From: Marinisporobacter sp.
Lineage (GTDB): Bacteria; Bacillota; Clostridia; Peptostreptococcales; Thermotaleaceae
Assembly (NCBI GenBank): GCA_025210395.1
Contig: JAOARV010000003.1
Location: 1 to 64,000, forward strand
Reading direction: 5' to 3'
Length of the DNA stretch: 64,000 bases
The notes beneath the pieces are model-generated. The model saw only the letters and a list, made by a program, of their open reading frames with translations. It was not told the origin of the DNA and did no database searches. Below are positions 53,669 through 62,647 of the stretch, one piece after another. The translations under genes were made by a program, and so were the position numbers. How positions within the stretch are numbered: position 1 is the stretch's first letter; every line of letters starts with the position of its first letter.

Positions 53669-53743
53669 GGAACGTTACTGTTAAATCAGGCGTAAACCTA
53701 TTAGACGGAAAATTTTTTCTGTCTTATGGTTTATGCCTTTTTT
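53669..53743 (+). promoter_or_regulatory. RAT antiterminator and terminator before nagE
   Basis: ACGTTACTG..CAGGCGTAAACC (about 53672-53698) shares GTTACTG and CAGGCGTAAACCTAT with the first RAT. The terminator pairs GGCgtAAACC-TAT-AGAC with GTCT-ATGGTTTatGCC and ends in a T-run. Confidence 0.85.
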
Positions 53744-53777
53744 ATATACCCATTTATTAAAAAAAGGAGGAATTATT

Positions 53778-55148
53778 ATGAGTAATACGTTTGGAAAACT
53801 TCAAAAGCTGGGGAAATCTTTAATGTTACCCATTGCAGTAATGCCAGTAGTAGGATTATTTTTAGCATTGGGGGTATACCTAAAAGTACCTTTTATTACA
53901 GCAGCAGGAGAGGCTGTGTTTGGGCATTTACCATTATTATTTGCTATTGGTGTAGCCATAGGGATTGCAAAAGACAATCATGGAGCAGCAGGACTTGCTG
54001 GTGCTATAGGATATTTTACAGCTACAGCCGTTGCGCCAACCTTTAATGAAGTCATAGAAGTGAAGAAAATGGGAGTTTTAGCAGGAATGATAGCAGGAAT
54101 CGTAGCAGGAAATCTTTACAATAAGTATCATGACATTAAGCTTCCAGAATTTTTAGGATTTTTTGGTGGAAAGCGTTTTGTTCCAATTGTAACATCCTTT
54201 GCGTCTATTATTATCGGTATTATTTATGGATTTGTATGGCCATGGGTACAAGGCGGAGTTGATGGTGTAGCTAATTGGATTATAGGGGCAGGAGCACCAG
54301 GATATTTCGCATTTGGTACAGTCAATAGATTATTAATTCCTACAGGACTTCATCATATATTAAATAGTGTTGTTTGGTTTGTATTTGGAGAATTTAATGG
54401 AGCTACAGGAGATTTAGGAAGATTTTTTGCAGGAGATCCAAATGCAGGTGTATTTATGACTGGATTTTTCCCCGTAATGATGTTTGGCCTTCCAGCAGCA
54501 GCACTTGCCATGTATACTACAGCTAAAAAAGAAAATAAAAAGGTAGTGGGAGGAGCTTTGTTTTCTGTAGCCTTTACAGCATTTTTAACAGGAATTACAG
54601 AGCCTATTGAATTTATGTTTATGTTCTTAGCGCCAGGACTTTATGCTATCCATGCAGTATTAACAGGAGTTTCATTAGCTGTAACCAATGCTTTAGGGAT
54701 TCATCATGGTTTTGGTTTTTCAGCAGGGGCAATTGACTATGTAGTAAATATGGGATTAGCAACAAAAGGAATGTTATTAATACCTGTAGGGGTAGCATTT
54801 TTTGCCGTATACTATGTTATATTTGTTTTTGCAATCAAGAAATTTAATATTCAAACACCAGGAAGAGAAGATTTAGAGGAAAATGGAGTAGATCTTACTA
54901 AGGTGGACGATTTAGATGGATTAGCTAAGGAATACTTAGTAGCTTTAGGCGGAAAAGAAAATATTGTAGAGTTAGATTCTTGTATTACAAGATTGAGACT
55001 CACATTAAAGGATGCAGGAATAATTGATGAAAAAGGTCTAAAGGATTTGGGCGCATCAGGGGTACTAAAAATCAATGATAAAAACGTGCAAGTTGTTGTA
55101 GGAACAAAGGTAGAAATATTATCTACTAAAATGAAGAAGCTGTTATAA
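53778..55148 (+). CDS. nagE: PTS transporter EIICB, N-acetylglucosamine type
   Basis: A 456-residue PTS permease: an EIIC membrane domain (about 1-365, ending around GITEPIEFMFMF and HHGFGFSAGAID) and an EIIB domain with the phosphorylated Cys402 in DSCITRLRLT. The EIIA part is encoded separately at 57161. The nagA and nagB genes downstream point to N-acetylglucosamine as substrate. ATG 53778 has AAAGGAGGA upstream; the longer frame lacks support. Confidence 0.9.
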   Translation: MSNTFGKLQKLGKSLMLPIAVMPVVGLFLALGVYLKVPFITAAGEAVFGHLPLLFAIGVAIGIAKDNHGAAGLAGAIGYFTATAVAPTFNEVIEVKKMGVLAGMIAGIVAGNLYNKYHDIKLPEFLGFFGGKRFVPIVTSFASIIIGIIYGFVWPWVQGGVDGVANWIIGAGAPGYFAFGTVNRLLIPTGLHHILNSVVWFVFGEFNGATGDLGRFFAGDPNAGVFMTGFFPVMMFGLPAAALAMYTTAKKENKKVVGGALFSVAFTAFLTGITEPIEFMFMFLAPGLYAIHAVLTGVSLAVTNALGIHHGFGFSAGAIDYVVNMGLATKGMLLIPVGVAFFAVYYVIFVFAIKKFNIQTPGREDLEENGVDLTKVDDLDGLAKEYLVALGGKENIVELDSCITRLRLTLKDAGIIDEKGLKDLGASGVLKINDKNVQVVVGTKVEILSTKMKKLL

Positions 55149-55158
55149 CAGCTTCTTC
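55133..55158 (+). other. Perfect 26-bp palindrome at the nagE stop codon
   Basis: GAAGAAGCTGTTA and its exact complement TAACAGCTTCTTC surround and include the nagE stop. There is no T-run, so it is not a normal terminator. It may be a processing or mRNA-stability hairpin between nagE and nagA. Confidence 0.6.
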
Positions 55159-55243
55159 ACTTAACCAATTTATGAATTTAAATAGGTTTGTAAATTTTAT
55201 AAATGTATTTAACTTCATAGATAAAATATAAGGAGAGGATCTT

Positions 55244-56413
55244 ATGAAAGCCATTGTTAATGGCAAAATCATTTTACAAGAAAGGGTTTTAGATGATTGT
55301 ATACTTTTATATAACAATAGAATAATAGATATTGTCAAAAAAAATGAGTTTAGAGCTGTAGATCATGTGGAGAAAATGATAGATGCAAAAGGAAATTATA
55401 TATCTCCTGGATTCATTGATCTTCATATACATGGATCAGCAGGCTTTGATACGATGGATGCTACTTTTCATGCAATAAATTCTATTTCAAAGTCTATTGT
55501 TAAAACAGGTGTAACATCCTTTTTACCTACAACAATGACCATGTCTAAAGAGGCTATAAAAAAAGCATTAGATAATATTAGAGATTGTATGGATAAGAAA
55601 TTAGAAGGTGCAAAAGTTCTAGGTGCACATCTTGAGGGACCTTTTATTAGTGAAAAATATAAAGGGGCTCAAAATGAAAAATATATTATAAAACCCGATT
55701 ATGAGTTAATAAAATCGTATTTAGATCTATTAAAAATTATTACTTTTGCCCCAGAAAAAGATGAAAATGACATATTTATAGAGAAGATGAAAAACCATAA
55801 AAATATAAGGCTATCTATGGGACATACAGAAGCTACATTTGAACAAGCATTAAAAGCTATAGATCAAGGTGTGCATTATGTAACCCATACCTTTAATGGT
55901 ATGACAGGGCTTCATCATAGAAATCCTGGGGTTATAGGAGCATTGTTTTCAAGGAAGATATTTTGTGAAATTATTGCAGATAAGATTCATGTTCATAAAG
56001 GCTTTTTTCAGGCTTTTATAGATATAAATAAAAAGGAGTTCGTTATTTTAATCACAGATGCTATGCGTGCAGGATGCATGCCCACTGGAGAATATGAATT
56101 AGGAGGAAAAAAGGTAATCGTAGATGAAGAATCTGCAAGGCTTGAGGATGGAACACTAGCAGGTAGCATACTTAAGCTAAATGAAGCTGCAAGGAATATT
56201 AGAGAGCATACAGATTACAAATTAAATGAAATAATCAATATGGTAAGCTTAAATCCAGCAAGAGCTATAGGGATGGATGATCAATTAGGAAGTATTGAAA
56301 AAGGAAAATGTGCAGATTTAGTTATCTTTGATGAAAATATGAATGTAGTAAGTACCATAATAAATGGAAATATTGTATATGAGGTGAACACACATGAGGA
56401 TTATTTGCGTTGA
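55244..56413 (+). CDS. nagA: N-acetylglucosamine-6-phosphate deacetylase
   Basis: A 389-residue amidohydrolase removing acetate from GlcNAc-6-phosphate. Metal and substrate motifs are present: DLHIHGSAGFDT (about 59-70), GAHLEGPFIS (about 126-135), MGHTEA, HTFNGMTGLHHRNPG and ITDAMRAG. The start ATG has AGGAGAGG upstream. It overlaps nagB by 20 bases. Confidence 0.95.
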   Translation: MKAIVNGKIILQERVLDDCILLYNNRIIDIVKKNEFRAVDHVEKMIDAKGNYISPGFIDLHIHGSAGFDTMDATFHAINSISKSIVKTGVTSFLPTTMTMSKEAIKKALDNIRDCMDKKLEGAKVLGAHLEGPFISEKYKGAQNEKYIIKPDYELIKSYLDLLKIITFAPEKDENDIFIEKMKNHKNIRLSMGHTEATFEQALKAIDQGVHYVTHTFNGMTGLHHRNPGVIGALFSRKIFCEIIADKIHVHKGFFQAFIDINKKEFVILITDAMRAGCMPTGEYELGGKKVIVDEESARLEDGTLAGSILKLNEAARNIREHTDYKLNEIINMVSLNPARAIGMDDQLGSIEKGKCADLVIFDENMNVVSTIINGNIVYEVNTHEDYLR

Positions 56414-57149
56414 AGATTATCATCAAATGAGCAAAAAAGCTGCTAATATTGTAGCAAGTCAATTGATTTTAAAACCAAATAGTGTTTTGGGATTAGCTAC
56501 AGGTGCTACACCCTTAGGAATGTATAAACAGCTTGTAAAAACCTATAAAGCAGGACATATTGACTTTGAAGAAGTGACTACCTTTAATCTAGATGAATAT
56601 TATGGTCTAAATAAGGAAAATGAACAAAGTTACTACTATTATATGTATGATAATTTTTTTCAATATATAAATATAGATATGAAAAAAGTCAATATACCAA
56701 ATGGAATGGCGAGAGATATTCATAAAGAATCTTTAGCATATGAAAGAAAGATCAGAAGCTGTGGAGGGGTAGATCTACAAGTTTTAGGAATTGGTAGAAA
56801 TGGACATATAGGATTTAATGAACCAGATATAAAGTTTGAAGCCCTTACTCATATGGTAAGATTAGATGAACAGACTATACAGGATAATTCAAGATTTTTT
56901 GACTCCATAGAGGATGTACCTACAAAAGCGATAAGTATGGGAATAAAAACGATTATGCATGCAAAAAAGATACTACTTTTAGCAAATGGTAAAGAAAAAG
57001 CAGAGGCTATATATGGAGCTATTTATGGAAAAATAACCCCTGAACTTCCTGCATCTGTTTTGCAATTACATCCTGATGTAGTTTTTGTTATGGATCAGGA
57101 TGCTGCATCGAAATTAGATTTAGAAAAATTAAAAGAAGAATACTTGTAG
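56394..57149 (+). CDS. nagB: Glucosamine-6-phosphate deaminase
   Basis: A 251-residue isomerase/deaminase converting glucosamine-6-phosphate to fructose-6-phosphate and ammonia, the entry to glycolysis. LGLATGATPLGMYKQLV, TTFNLDEYYGL and GIGRNGHIGFNEP (with catalytic His) are typical. Coupled to nagA by overlap; followed by the EIIA gene after 11 bases. Confidence 0.95.
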   Translation: MRIICVEDYHQMSKKAANIVASQLILKPNSVLGLATGATPLGMYKQLVKTYKAGHIDFEEVTTFNLDEYYGLNKENEQSYYYYMYDNFFQYINIDMKKVNIPNGMARDIHKESLAYERKIRSCGGVDLQVLGIGRNGHIGFNEPDIKFEALTHMVRLDEQTIQDNSRFFDSIEDVPTKAISMGIKTIMHAKKILLLANGKEKAEAIYGAIYGKITPELPASVLQLHPDVVFVMDQDAASKLDLEKLKEEYL

Positions 57150-57160
57150 GAGGATGAAAA

Positions 57161-57634
57161 ATGTTAAGCTTTTTTAGTAAAAATAAGGAAATTATATTGA
57201 AAGCTCCTTTTGAAGGGGAAATAGTAGATATTGAAGAAGTAAGTGATCCAGTCTTCTCAAGTAAAATGCTTGGAGATGGTGTGGCTATAAAACCTACTAG
57301 TAATAGGGCTGTTGCTCCGTGTGATGGAGAAATTACGCAAATATTTCCTACGAATCATGCTTTTGGAATAACTACAAAAGAAGGGTTGGAAATATTAGTT
57401 CATATTGGGATAGATACAGTAAATTTAAAGGGAGAAGGGTTTAAAAGACTTGTAGAAGTAGGAACGAATGTAAAAAAGGGAACAGAGATTATTGAAGTTG
57501 ATTTAGATTACATTAACCAATCAGGAAAAGATAGTATCACACCTATTGTGATTACAAATATGGATCAAGTAGAAAGAATAGATAAAAATTTAAATAATCG
57601 TGAAGAAATTTTAAAAATAGAAATAAAAAAATAA
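57161..57634 (+). CDS. PTS EIIA component, glucose/GlcNAc type
   Basis: A 157-residue EIIA-Glc family protein. His81 in ILVHIGIDTV is the phosphorylated residue and His66 in NHAFGI its partner. It passes phosphate from HPr to the EIICB at 53778, completing the permease that lacks its own EIIA. Start ATG has AGGAGG upstream. Last gene of the nag operon. Confidence 0.93.
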   Translation: MLSFFSKNKEIILKAPFEGEIVDIEEVSDPVFSSKMLGDGVAIKPTSNRAVAPCDGEITQIFPTNHAFGITTKEGLEILVHIGIDTVNLKGEGFKRLVEVGTNVKKGTEIIEVDLDYINQSGKDSITPIVITNMDQVERIDKNLNNREEILKIEIKK

Positions 57635-57645
57635 AAAATATAAGA

Positions 57646-57690
57646 GTCACCTTTTCATAGGATGTAGATATGAAGAAGGTGATTTTTTAT
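57646..57690 (+). terminator. Terminator of the nag operon
   Basis: TCACCTT-CATA pairs with TATG-AAGGTGA across a loop and is followed by TTTTTT. Confidence 0.8.
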
Positions 57691-58062
57691 GTTAGGAGAA
57701 AAATTTTTGACTCATGCTGAATAAATTTATTTATGAAGAAGGATTGTTTTTTTGTATAGGAGTAGTTTGATTTGATAAAAAAATGCATAAAAATGTATAG
57801 AAAATAAAAACAATACTTAATTATACTTTTTTATACAAGATAATTGATTATTTATTCGAAAGATGATAATATTGGATTTGTGGAAAAATATTGTAAGAAA
57901 TGTTATTTTAAATAATGATTGTTATTTTTATACAATTATATGAAGTGTTTATAAATTTGATTTAAATTCTAGAGAGAATAAATATTAGTATTTCTCGAAA
58001 TTTAGATATGTAAGGAAATAAGCATTTCACAATAAATTATACATTAAATAGGAGGCTAATTT
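57691..58062. other. Intergenic region before the S15 peptidase gene
   Basis: These 372 bases are extremely AT-rich. I see no gene and no confident promoter. The region ends with the AGGAGG ribosome binding site of the next gene. Confidence 0.4.
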
Positions 58063-60645
58063 ATGAAAAAAAGTGTATCTATTGTATTAATTTTAACCTT
58101 AATACTTTCATCAGTATTAGTGGGATCTGCTGTAGAGGATGTAAGATTAGCAGCTAAGACTGCTAGTGAAGAAATGATTAGTATGAATAATCTTGGATTA
58201 CTTCAGTGGGATAATCAAGAATTTACGACTCAATATGCAGCAAAGCAGCCAACTAGAATGGAGATTGCAGTTATACTTTTAAGATTACAAGGACTTGAAG
58301 AAGAAGCAAAAGCTTTCACAGGAACAGAGAATTTTTTAGATTCAAAATTAGGAACTAGGCTAGAAGAGAAGAACATACTTGCTTATATAAAGAAAAATCC
58401 TAAAACATGTTTACTTGTAGATGGTGAGGAACATTTCAGACCTAATCAACAGATAAAAGAACAGGAAGTGTATAAGATTATTCTTAAATTGCTTGGATAT
58501 GAGGAAAATGTTGATTTTATAAACGAAGACGTAATAAAGTTTGCAAAATCAATTGGGCTAAATCCCTCAGGAACAAATATGTTTACAAATAATGACCTTG
58601 CTAAAGCACTTAATGATTGTTTAAAATCAAAAACAAAGAGTGGTCGTGAATATTTTGAAGTTTTGATAGAAACTGGATTTATGCGTGATTATAATACAAA
58701 TAAGGAAGTACCAGAAGTGCTTGTATTTGATGGAAAAACTCAACCTATATTTAAATACAAGGATGTTATTTATGAAAAAGTATATGTGGAATCGCCCCAG
58801 GATACAGATCTTGATGGAAAACGTGATTTGATAGGGGTATGGATTAAAAGACCTGGTGAAACTGAAAAAGGAATGAAAGTTCCTGTTATATTTGAAGTAA
58901 GTCCATATCTTTGTGGAACAAATGATGATTTATATATTACTCATAATGTTGATGTAGATTTAAAGGTAAGTCCACAGAGCAATAAAACTTATGACGATAT
59001 AAAATATGTAGCGAAGGAAAAAAAATTGCCTGCTCCGAGAAAGGTTATGGGCAAAGCCAAAGATGCAAAGGTTGAGCCTTTTGATTTTGGAGGTTGGTAT
59101 GATTATTTCTTACCACGTGGATATGCAGTAGTATTCTCAGGGGGAATAGGAACATTAGGATCTGAGGGGCTTACGACTTGTGGTTCAGTTGATGAAACTA
59201 TATCAACTGTTGCTGTAATAGATTGGTTAAATGGAAGAACTAAAGCATTTACGAATAAAACGGATAATATAGAAGTTCATCCATACTGGTGTACAGGAAA
59301 TGTAGGTATGTCAGGTCGTTCATACAGAGGAACATTGCCTATAGCTGCAGCATCAACAGGAGTAGAAGGTTTAAAAACAATAGTTCCTATAGCAGCAATA
59401 AGTAATTGGTATGATTACTATAGATCAAATGGGGTATGTGTTCCAGCAGCCGGTTGGCAAGGAGATGATGCTGATTTGCTTGCAATATATTGTATGAGTA
59501 GAATGTTAGATCCTAAGGATTATGCAAAAGTAAAACAATTATTTGAAAAAAATATGAAACAGATGAAAATAGATGAAGATCGTGCTACTGGTGATTATAA
59601 TACTTTTTGGGATGAGCGTAATTATTTAAATAATGCGGATAAGATAAAAGCCAGTGTATTTATTGTACATGGTCTTAATGATTGGAATGTAAAAACGAAA
59701 CAATTTGATGGATTGTGGAAAAAACTTGAAGAAAATAATGTGCCTCGCAAAATGATCTTACATCAAGGTGCACATATGAGTATAAATAATTTAGCAGGAA
59801 TAGATTTTAATGACACAATCAATAGATGGTTTGATTATTGGCTTTATAATATAGACAATGAAGCAATGGAACATATTTCTACGGCAACTATACAAAATAA
59901 TGTAGATCTTCAGTGGGAGTCATTTGATCATTGGCCTGTTAAAGCAGAAAATACTAAACTTTATCTTGATAATGAAGATGGATTAGGTAAATTAAGCTTT
60001 AGTTCGGTTAAAAAAGGAGTAGAAGAAAAATTTGTTGATGATTTATCCTTATCTGAATTTGATAGGAAGAATCCAGATTTTTCAAAATGGCTAGATACAA
60101 TAGTAAAAAATCCTCAAAGTAAACGACCTGACCGTTTGTGTTATGTAAGTAAAGATCTTACAAAGGATATAAGAATAAGCGGAACTGTAAATGTGACAAT
60201 TAAAGCTTCTATAGATCAGCCTACTGCCAATATAAGTGCAATGCTTGTGGATTATGGCGCTGAATACAGACCTACAACGGAAACAGAAGTTGTAGTTCCA
60301 AAAGGAATTGTATATGGTGGGAATGCAGGTTCAGAAGATATTATTAACTTTGTTATGAGTAAGGAAAAGACGGATTATAAAGTTATTTCTCGTGGGTGGA
60401 TGGATGCACAAAATCGTTTATCAAACTATTGCGTAAGTCCTATAAAACCTGGACAAGAATATACATTTAAGCTAGATATGCAGCCTATGGATTATACGGT
60501 TAAAAAAGGGCATAAACTGGGTTTAATCATATTATCTACAGATGCTGAATGCACAATAAGACCATTGAAAGTTACAAATTTTGAATTTAATACAAGCGAG
60601 AGCTTTATTGAAATTCCAGTTGCAAATGGTATGAATAAATGGTAA
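58063..60645 (+). CDS. Secreted, SLH-anchored S15-type (Xaa-Pro dipeptidyl-peptidase-like) hydrolase
   Basis: An 860-residue exported enzyme. A signal peptide (about 1-23) is followed by two S-layer-homology-like units (about 30-210) that would attach it to the wall. The S15 alpha/beta-hydrolase domain has nucleophile Ser420 in GRSYRG, Asp540 in HGLNDWN and His571 in HQGAHM. A beta-sandwich C-terminal domain (about 650-860) completes the family layout. It may cleave X-Pro dipeptides outside the cell; the family also includes acyl-ester hydrolases, so substrate is uncertain. Monocistronic or with the MCP gene 36 bases downstream. Confidence 0.9.
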   Translation: MKKSVSIVLILTLILSSVLVGSAVEDVRLAAKTASEEMISMNNLGLLQWDNQEFTTQYAAKQPTRMEIAVILLRLQGLEEEAKAFTGTENFLDSKLGTRLEEKNILAYIKKNPKTCLLVDGEEHFRPNQQIKEQEVYKIILKLLGYEENVDFINEDVIKFAKSIGLNPSGTNMFTNNDLAKALNDCLKSKTKSGREYFEVLIETGFMRDYNTNKEVPEVLVFDGKTQPIFKYKDVIYEKVYVESPQDTDLDGKRDLIGVWIKRPGETEKGMKVPVIFEVSPYLCGTNDDLYITHNVDVDLKVSPQSNKTYDDIKYVAKEKKLPAPRKVMGKAKDAKVEPFDFGGWYDYFLPRGYAVVFSGGIGTLGSEGLTTCGSVDETISTVAVIDWLNGRTKAFTNKTDNIEVHPYWCTGNVGMSGRSYRGTLPIAAASTGVEGLKTIVPIAAISNWYDYYRSNGVCVPAAGWQGDDADLLAIYCMSRMLDPKDYAKVKQLFEKNMKQMKIDEDRATGDYNTFWDERNYLNNADKIKASVFIVHGLNDWNVKTKQFDGLWKKLEENNVPRKMILHQGAHMSINNLAGIDFNDTINRWFDYWLYNIDNEAMEHISTATIQNNVDLQWESFDHWPVKAENTKLYLDNEDGLGKLSFSSVKKGVEEKFVDDLSLSEFDRKNPDFSKWLDTIVKNPQSKRPDRLCYVSKDLTKDIRISGTVNVTIKASIDQPTANISAMLVDYGAEYRPTTETEVVVPKGIVYGGNAGSEDIINFVMSKEKTDYKVISRGWMDAQNRLSNYCVSPIKPGQEYTFKLDMQPMDYTVKKGHKLGLIILSTDAECTIRPLKVTNFEFNTSESFIEIPVANGMNKW

Positions 60646-60681
60646 TCATCATTGCAAAAACCATGGAAGGATGTGTTGGCA

Positions 60682-62412
60682 TTGAAGATGAAAAAAATGT
60701 CAAAGATCTCATTATCTCTTAAATTTAAAATTATTTTAATAACATCCATGATCATAATGTTATCAAGTATGATTATGGGTTGGATATTTTATGATAATAC
60801 ATATTTACACACCACAAAGCTACTACAAGAAGAAGCACTGAATATTGCAAAATCAGCCAATATGTTAATTAATGGCAGTGAATTTGAAGAACTTTCCAAA
60901 TCTTTAAATCCTAAGGATCCATTTTATATCAATACAAGAAATAAATTGAAAAAATTAAATGAGAGTATAGGCAATGGTATGCTATATGCAATTGTATCAA
61001 ATAATTCGGAGAATTATACATATATAGTGGATGGAAGTGCAACTGTAGAAATAGGATATGAACAAAAAAAATGTGATTTTGCGAAAGAGGTTGAAATGGC
61101 TTTTCAAACAGGGAAGGCATATACGAGTAAACCCTATTATGTTGAGACCTTTAAAAAATATTACATATCAGCTTTTGTACCAATAGTAAATCAATCTAAT
61201 AAAGTAGTGGGCGTAATGGAATATGATTTTGAGGGAAAAGAGCTTTCTCAAAAGATCAATGAATTAAAGATGATTATTATTTTAAGCATGCTTATGATTG
61301 TTATAGTAACCATCATAATAAACTCAATTGCACTAAAGATCATGTTTAGACCAATAAATAAATTGGTAGAAGCAATCAATACCATTGCGAATGGAGATTT
61401 AACCTTATCTATTGATACCTCAAGGAAGGATGAAATAGGAAAGATCAATATAGCTTTAAATAAAACAGTAGTTTCTTTAAGAGATATGGTAGAAAAGATC
61501 AAAGCATCTTGTACAAAAGTTACAGAGGCATCCCAAGGGATATTGATCAGTTCGTCAGATACATCAAAAGCTACAGAGGAAGTGGCCATATCTACCAATG
61601 AAATTTCATCTATATCTAATGAGCAAGTTATAAAGACACAAAAAATTAAAGACGTTTTAAGTAAATTAGATGCTGATATTCAAAATATCTTTAGTCAAAT
61701 AAAGGATACGAATAAAATCGCATATAAAACATTAGAAGACGCTAATAATGGAACAGAGGTAGTCAAAGATACGAACCAAAAAATAGATCAAATTGAAGAA
61801 AGTATTCATAATGCAAATTTAGTGGTTACAGATTTAACAAAGAATATGAGCAAAATACAAGGGATCCTTACAACTATATCAAGCATTGCAGAGCAAACAA
61901 ACCTTCTTTCCCTTAATGCAGCTATAGAGGCTGCAAGAGCAGGAGAAAATGGACGAGGATTTGCAGTTGTTGCAGATGAAGTTAGAAAGCTTGCTGTAGA
62001 ATCAAACACAGCAGCTAATGAAATCGTAGGGATTATTACGTTCATGAATGAAGAAACAAATAAAGTTTTACAAGCTATTACAACTAGTATTAATAAAACA
62101 CGGGAAGGGAAAGAATATACAGACCATGTAAGCAATACATTTGAAATCATAAAAACTTCAAATGTGACGATAGAAAATAAAACAGTTGAGACAGAAAACT
62201 CGGCTAGTAAAATCGTATCAAGTATTGCTAATATAAATGAAAATATGAATGAAATTGAACAAGTATCAAAAATTATTGATTCAAATACTAGAAATTTAGC
62301 ATCATCAACGGAAGAAGAAATGGCATCTGCAGGGGAATTAAAGGTTATGTCAGAAGTCCTTAATGAAGAAGCTAAAATATTAAATGAGTGTATTTCTAAA
62401 TTCAGAATTTAA
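60682..62412 (+). CDS. Methyl-accepting chemotaxis protein
   Basis: A receptor of about 576 residues: membrane helix 1 (about 12-32), an extracytoplasmic single-Cache-like sensor (about 35-195), helix 2 (about 200-220), a HAMP domain (about 222-275), and the signalling domain with the hairpin tip [19 protein letters not shown] and [18 protein letters not shown] 60682 is chosen from AAGGATG spacing, but TTG at 60652 and 60676 are also possible. The ligand is unknown. It is adjacent to the SLH peptidase gene, so peptide products might be sensed (inference only). Confidence 0.88.
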   Translation: MKMKKMSKISLSLKFKIILITSMIIMLSSMIMGWIFYDNTYLHTTKLLQEEALNIAKSANMLINGSEFEELSKSLNPKDPFYINTRNKLKKLNESIGNGMLYAIVSNNSENYTYIVDGSATVEIGYEQKKCDFAKEVEMAFQTGKAYTSKPYYVETFKKYYISAFVPIVNQSNKVVGVMEYDFEGKELSQKINELKMIIILSMLMIVIVTIIINSIALKIMFRPINKLVEAINTIANGDLTLSIDTSRKDEIGKINIALNKTVVSLRDMVEKIKASCTKVTEASQGILISSSDTSKATEEVAISTNEISSISNEQVIKTQKIKDVLSKLDADIQNIFSQIKDTNKIAYKTLEDANNGTEVVKDTNQKIDQIEESIHNANLVVTDLTKNMSKIQGILTTISSIAEQTNLLSLNAAIEAARAGENGRGFAVVADEVRKLAVESNTAANEIVGIITFMNEETNKVLQAITTSINKTREGKEYTDHVSNTFEIIKTSNVTIENKTVETENSASKIVSSIANINENMNEIEQVSKIIDSNTRNLASSTEEEMASAGELKVMSEVLNEEAKILNECISKFRI

Positions 62413-62463
62413 TGATTAGTTGTAGGATATGAGGATCGTTATTAAAATGATATAAGAAAACAA

Positions 62464-62507
62464 GAAATCATCCCAAAGAAAGATATCTGAATGGGATGAT
62501 TTTTTGG
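62464..62507 (+). terminator. Terminator after the chemotaxis receptor gene
   Basis: AAATCATCCC pairs with GGGATGATTT and is followed by a T-run. Confidence 0.85.
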
Positions 62508-62647
62508 ATATATAAAGTTTTACAAATGATTGTGAGAGATGATTGTAAGGATTTTAACTGTATAAAGATAGAGTTACTTTGAAAAACCATAAAAATAAGA
62601 TATAATTCTTAATAGAATATGAAAATATTGCCAAAGGAGGTTCAGAT

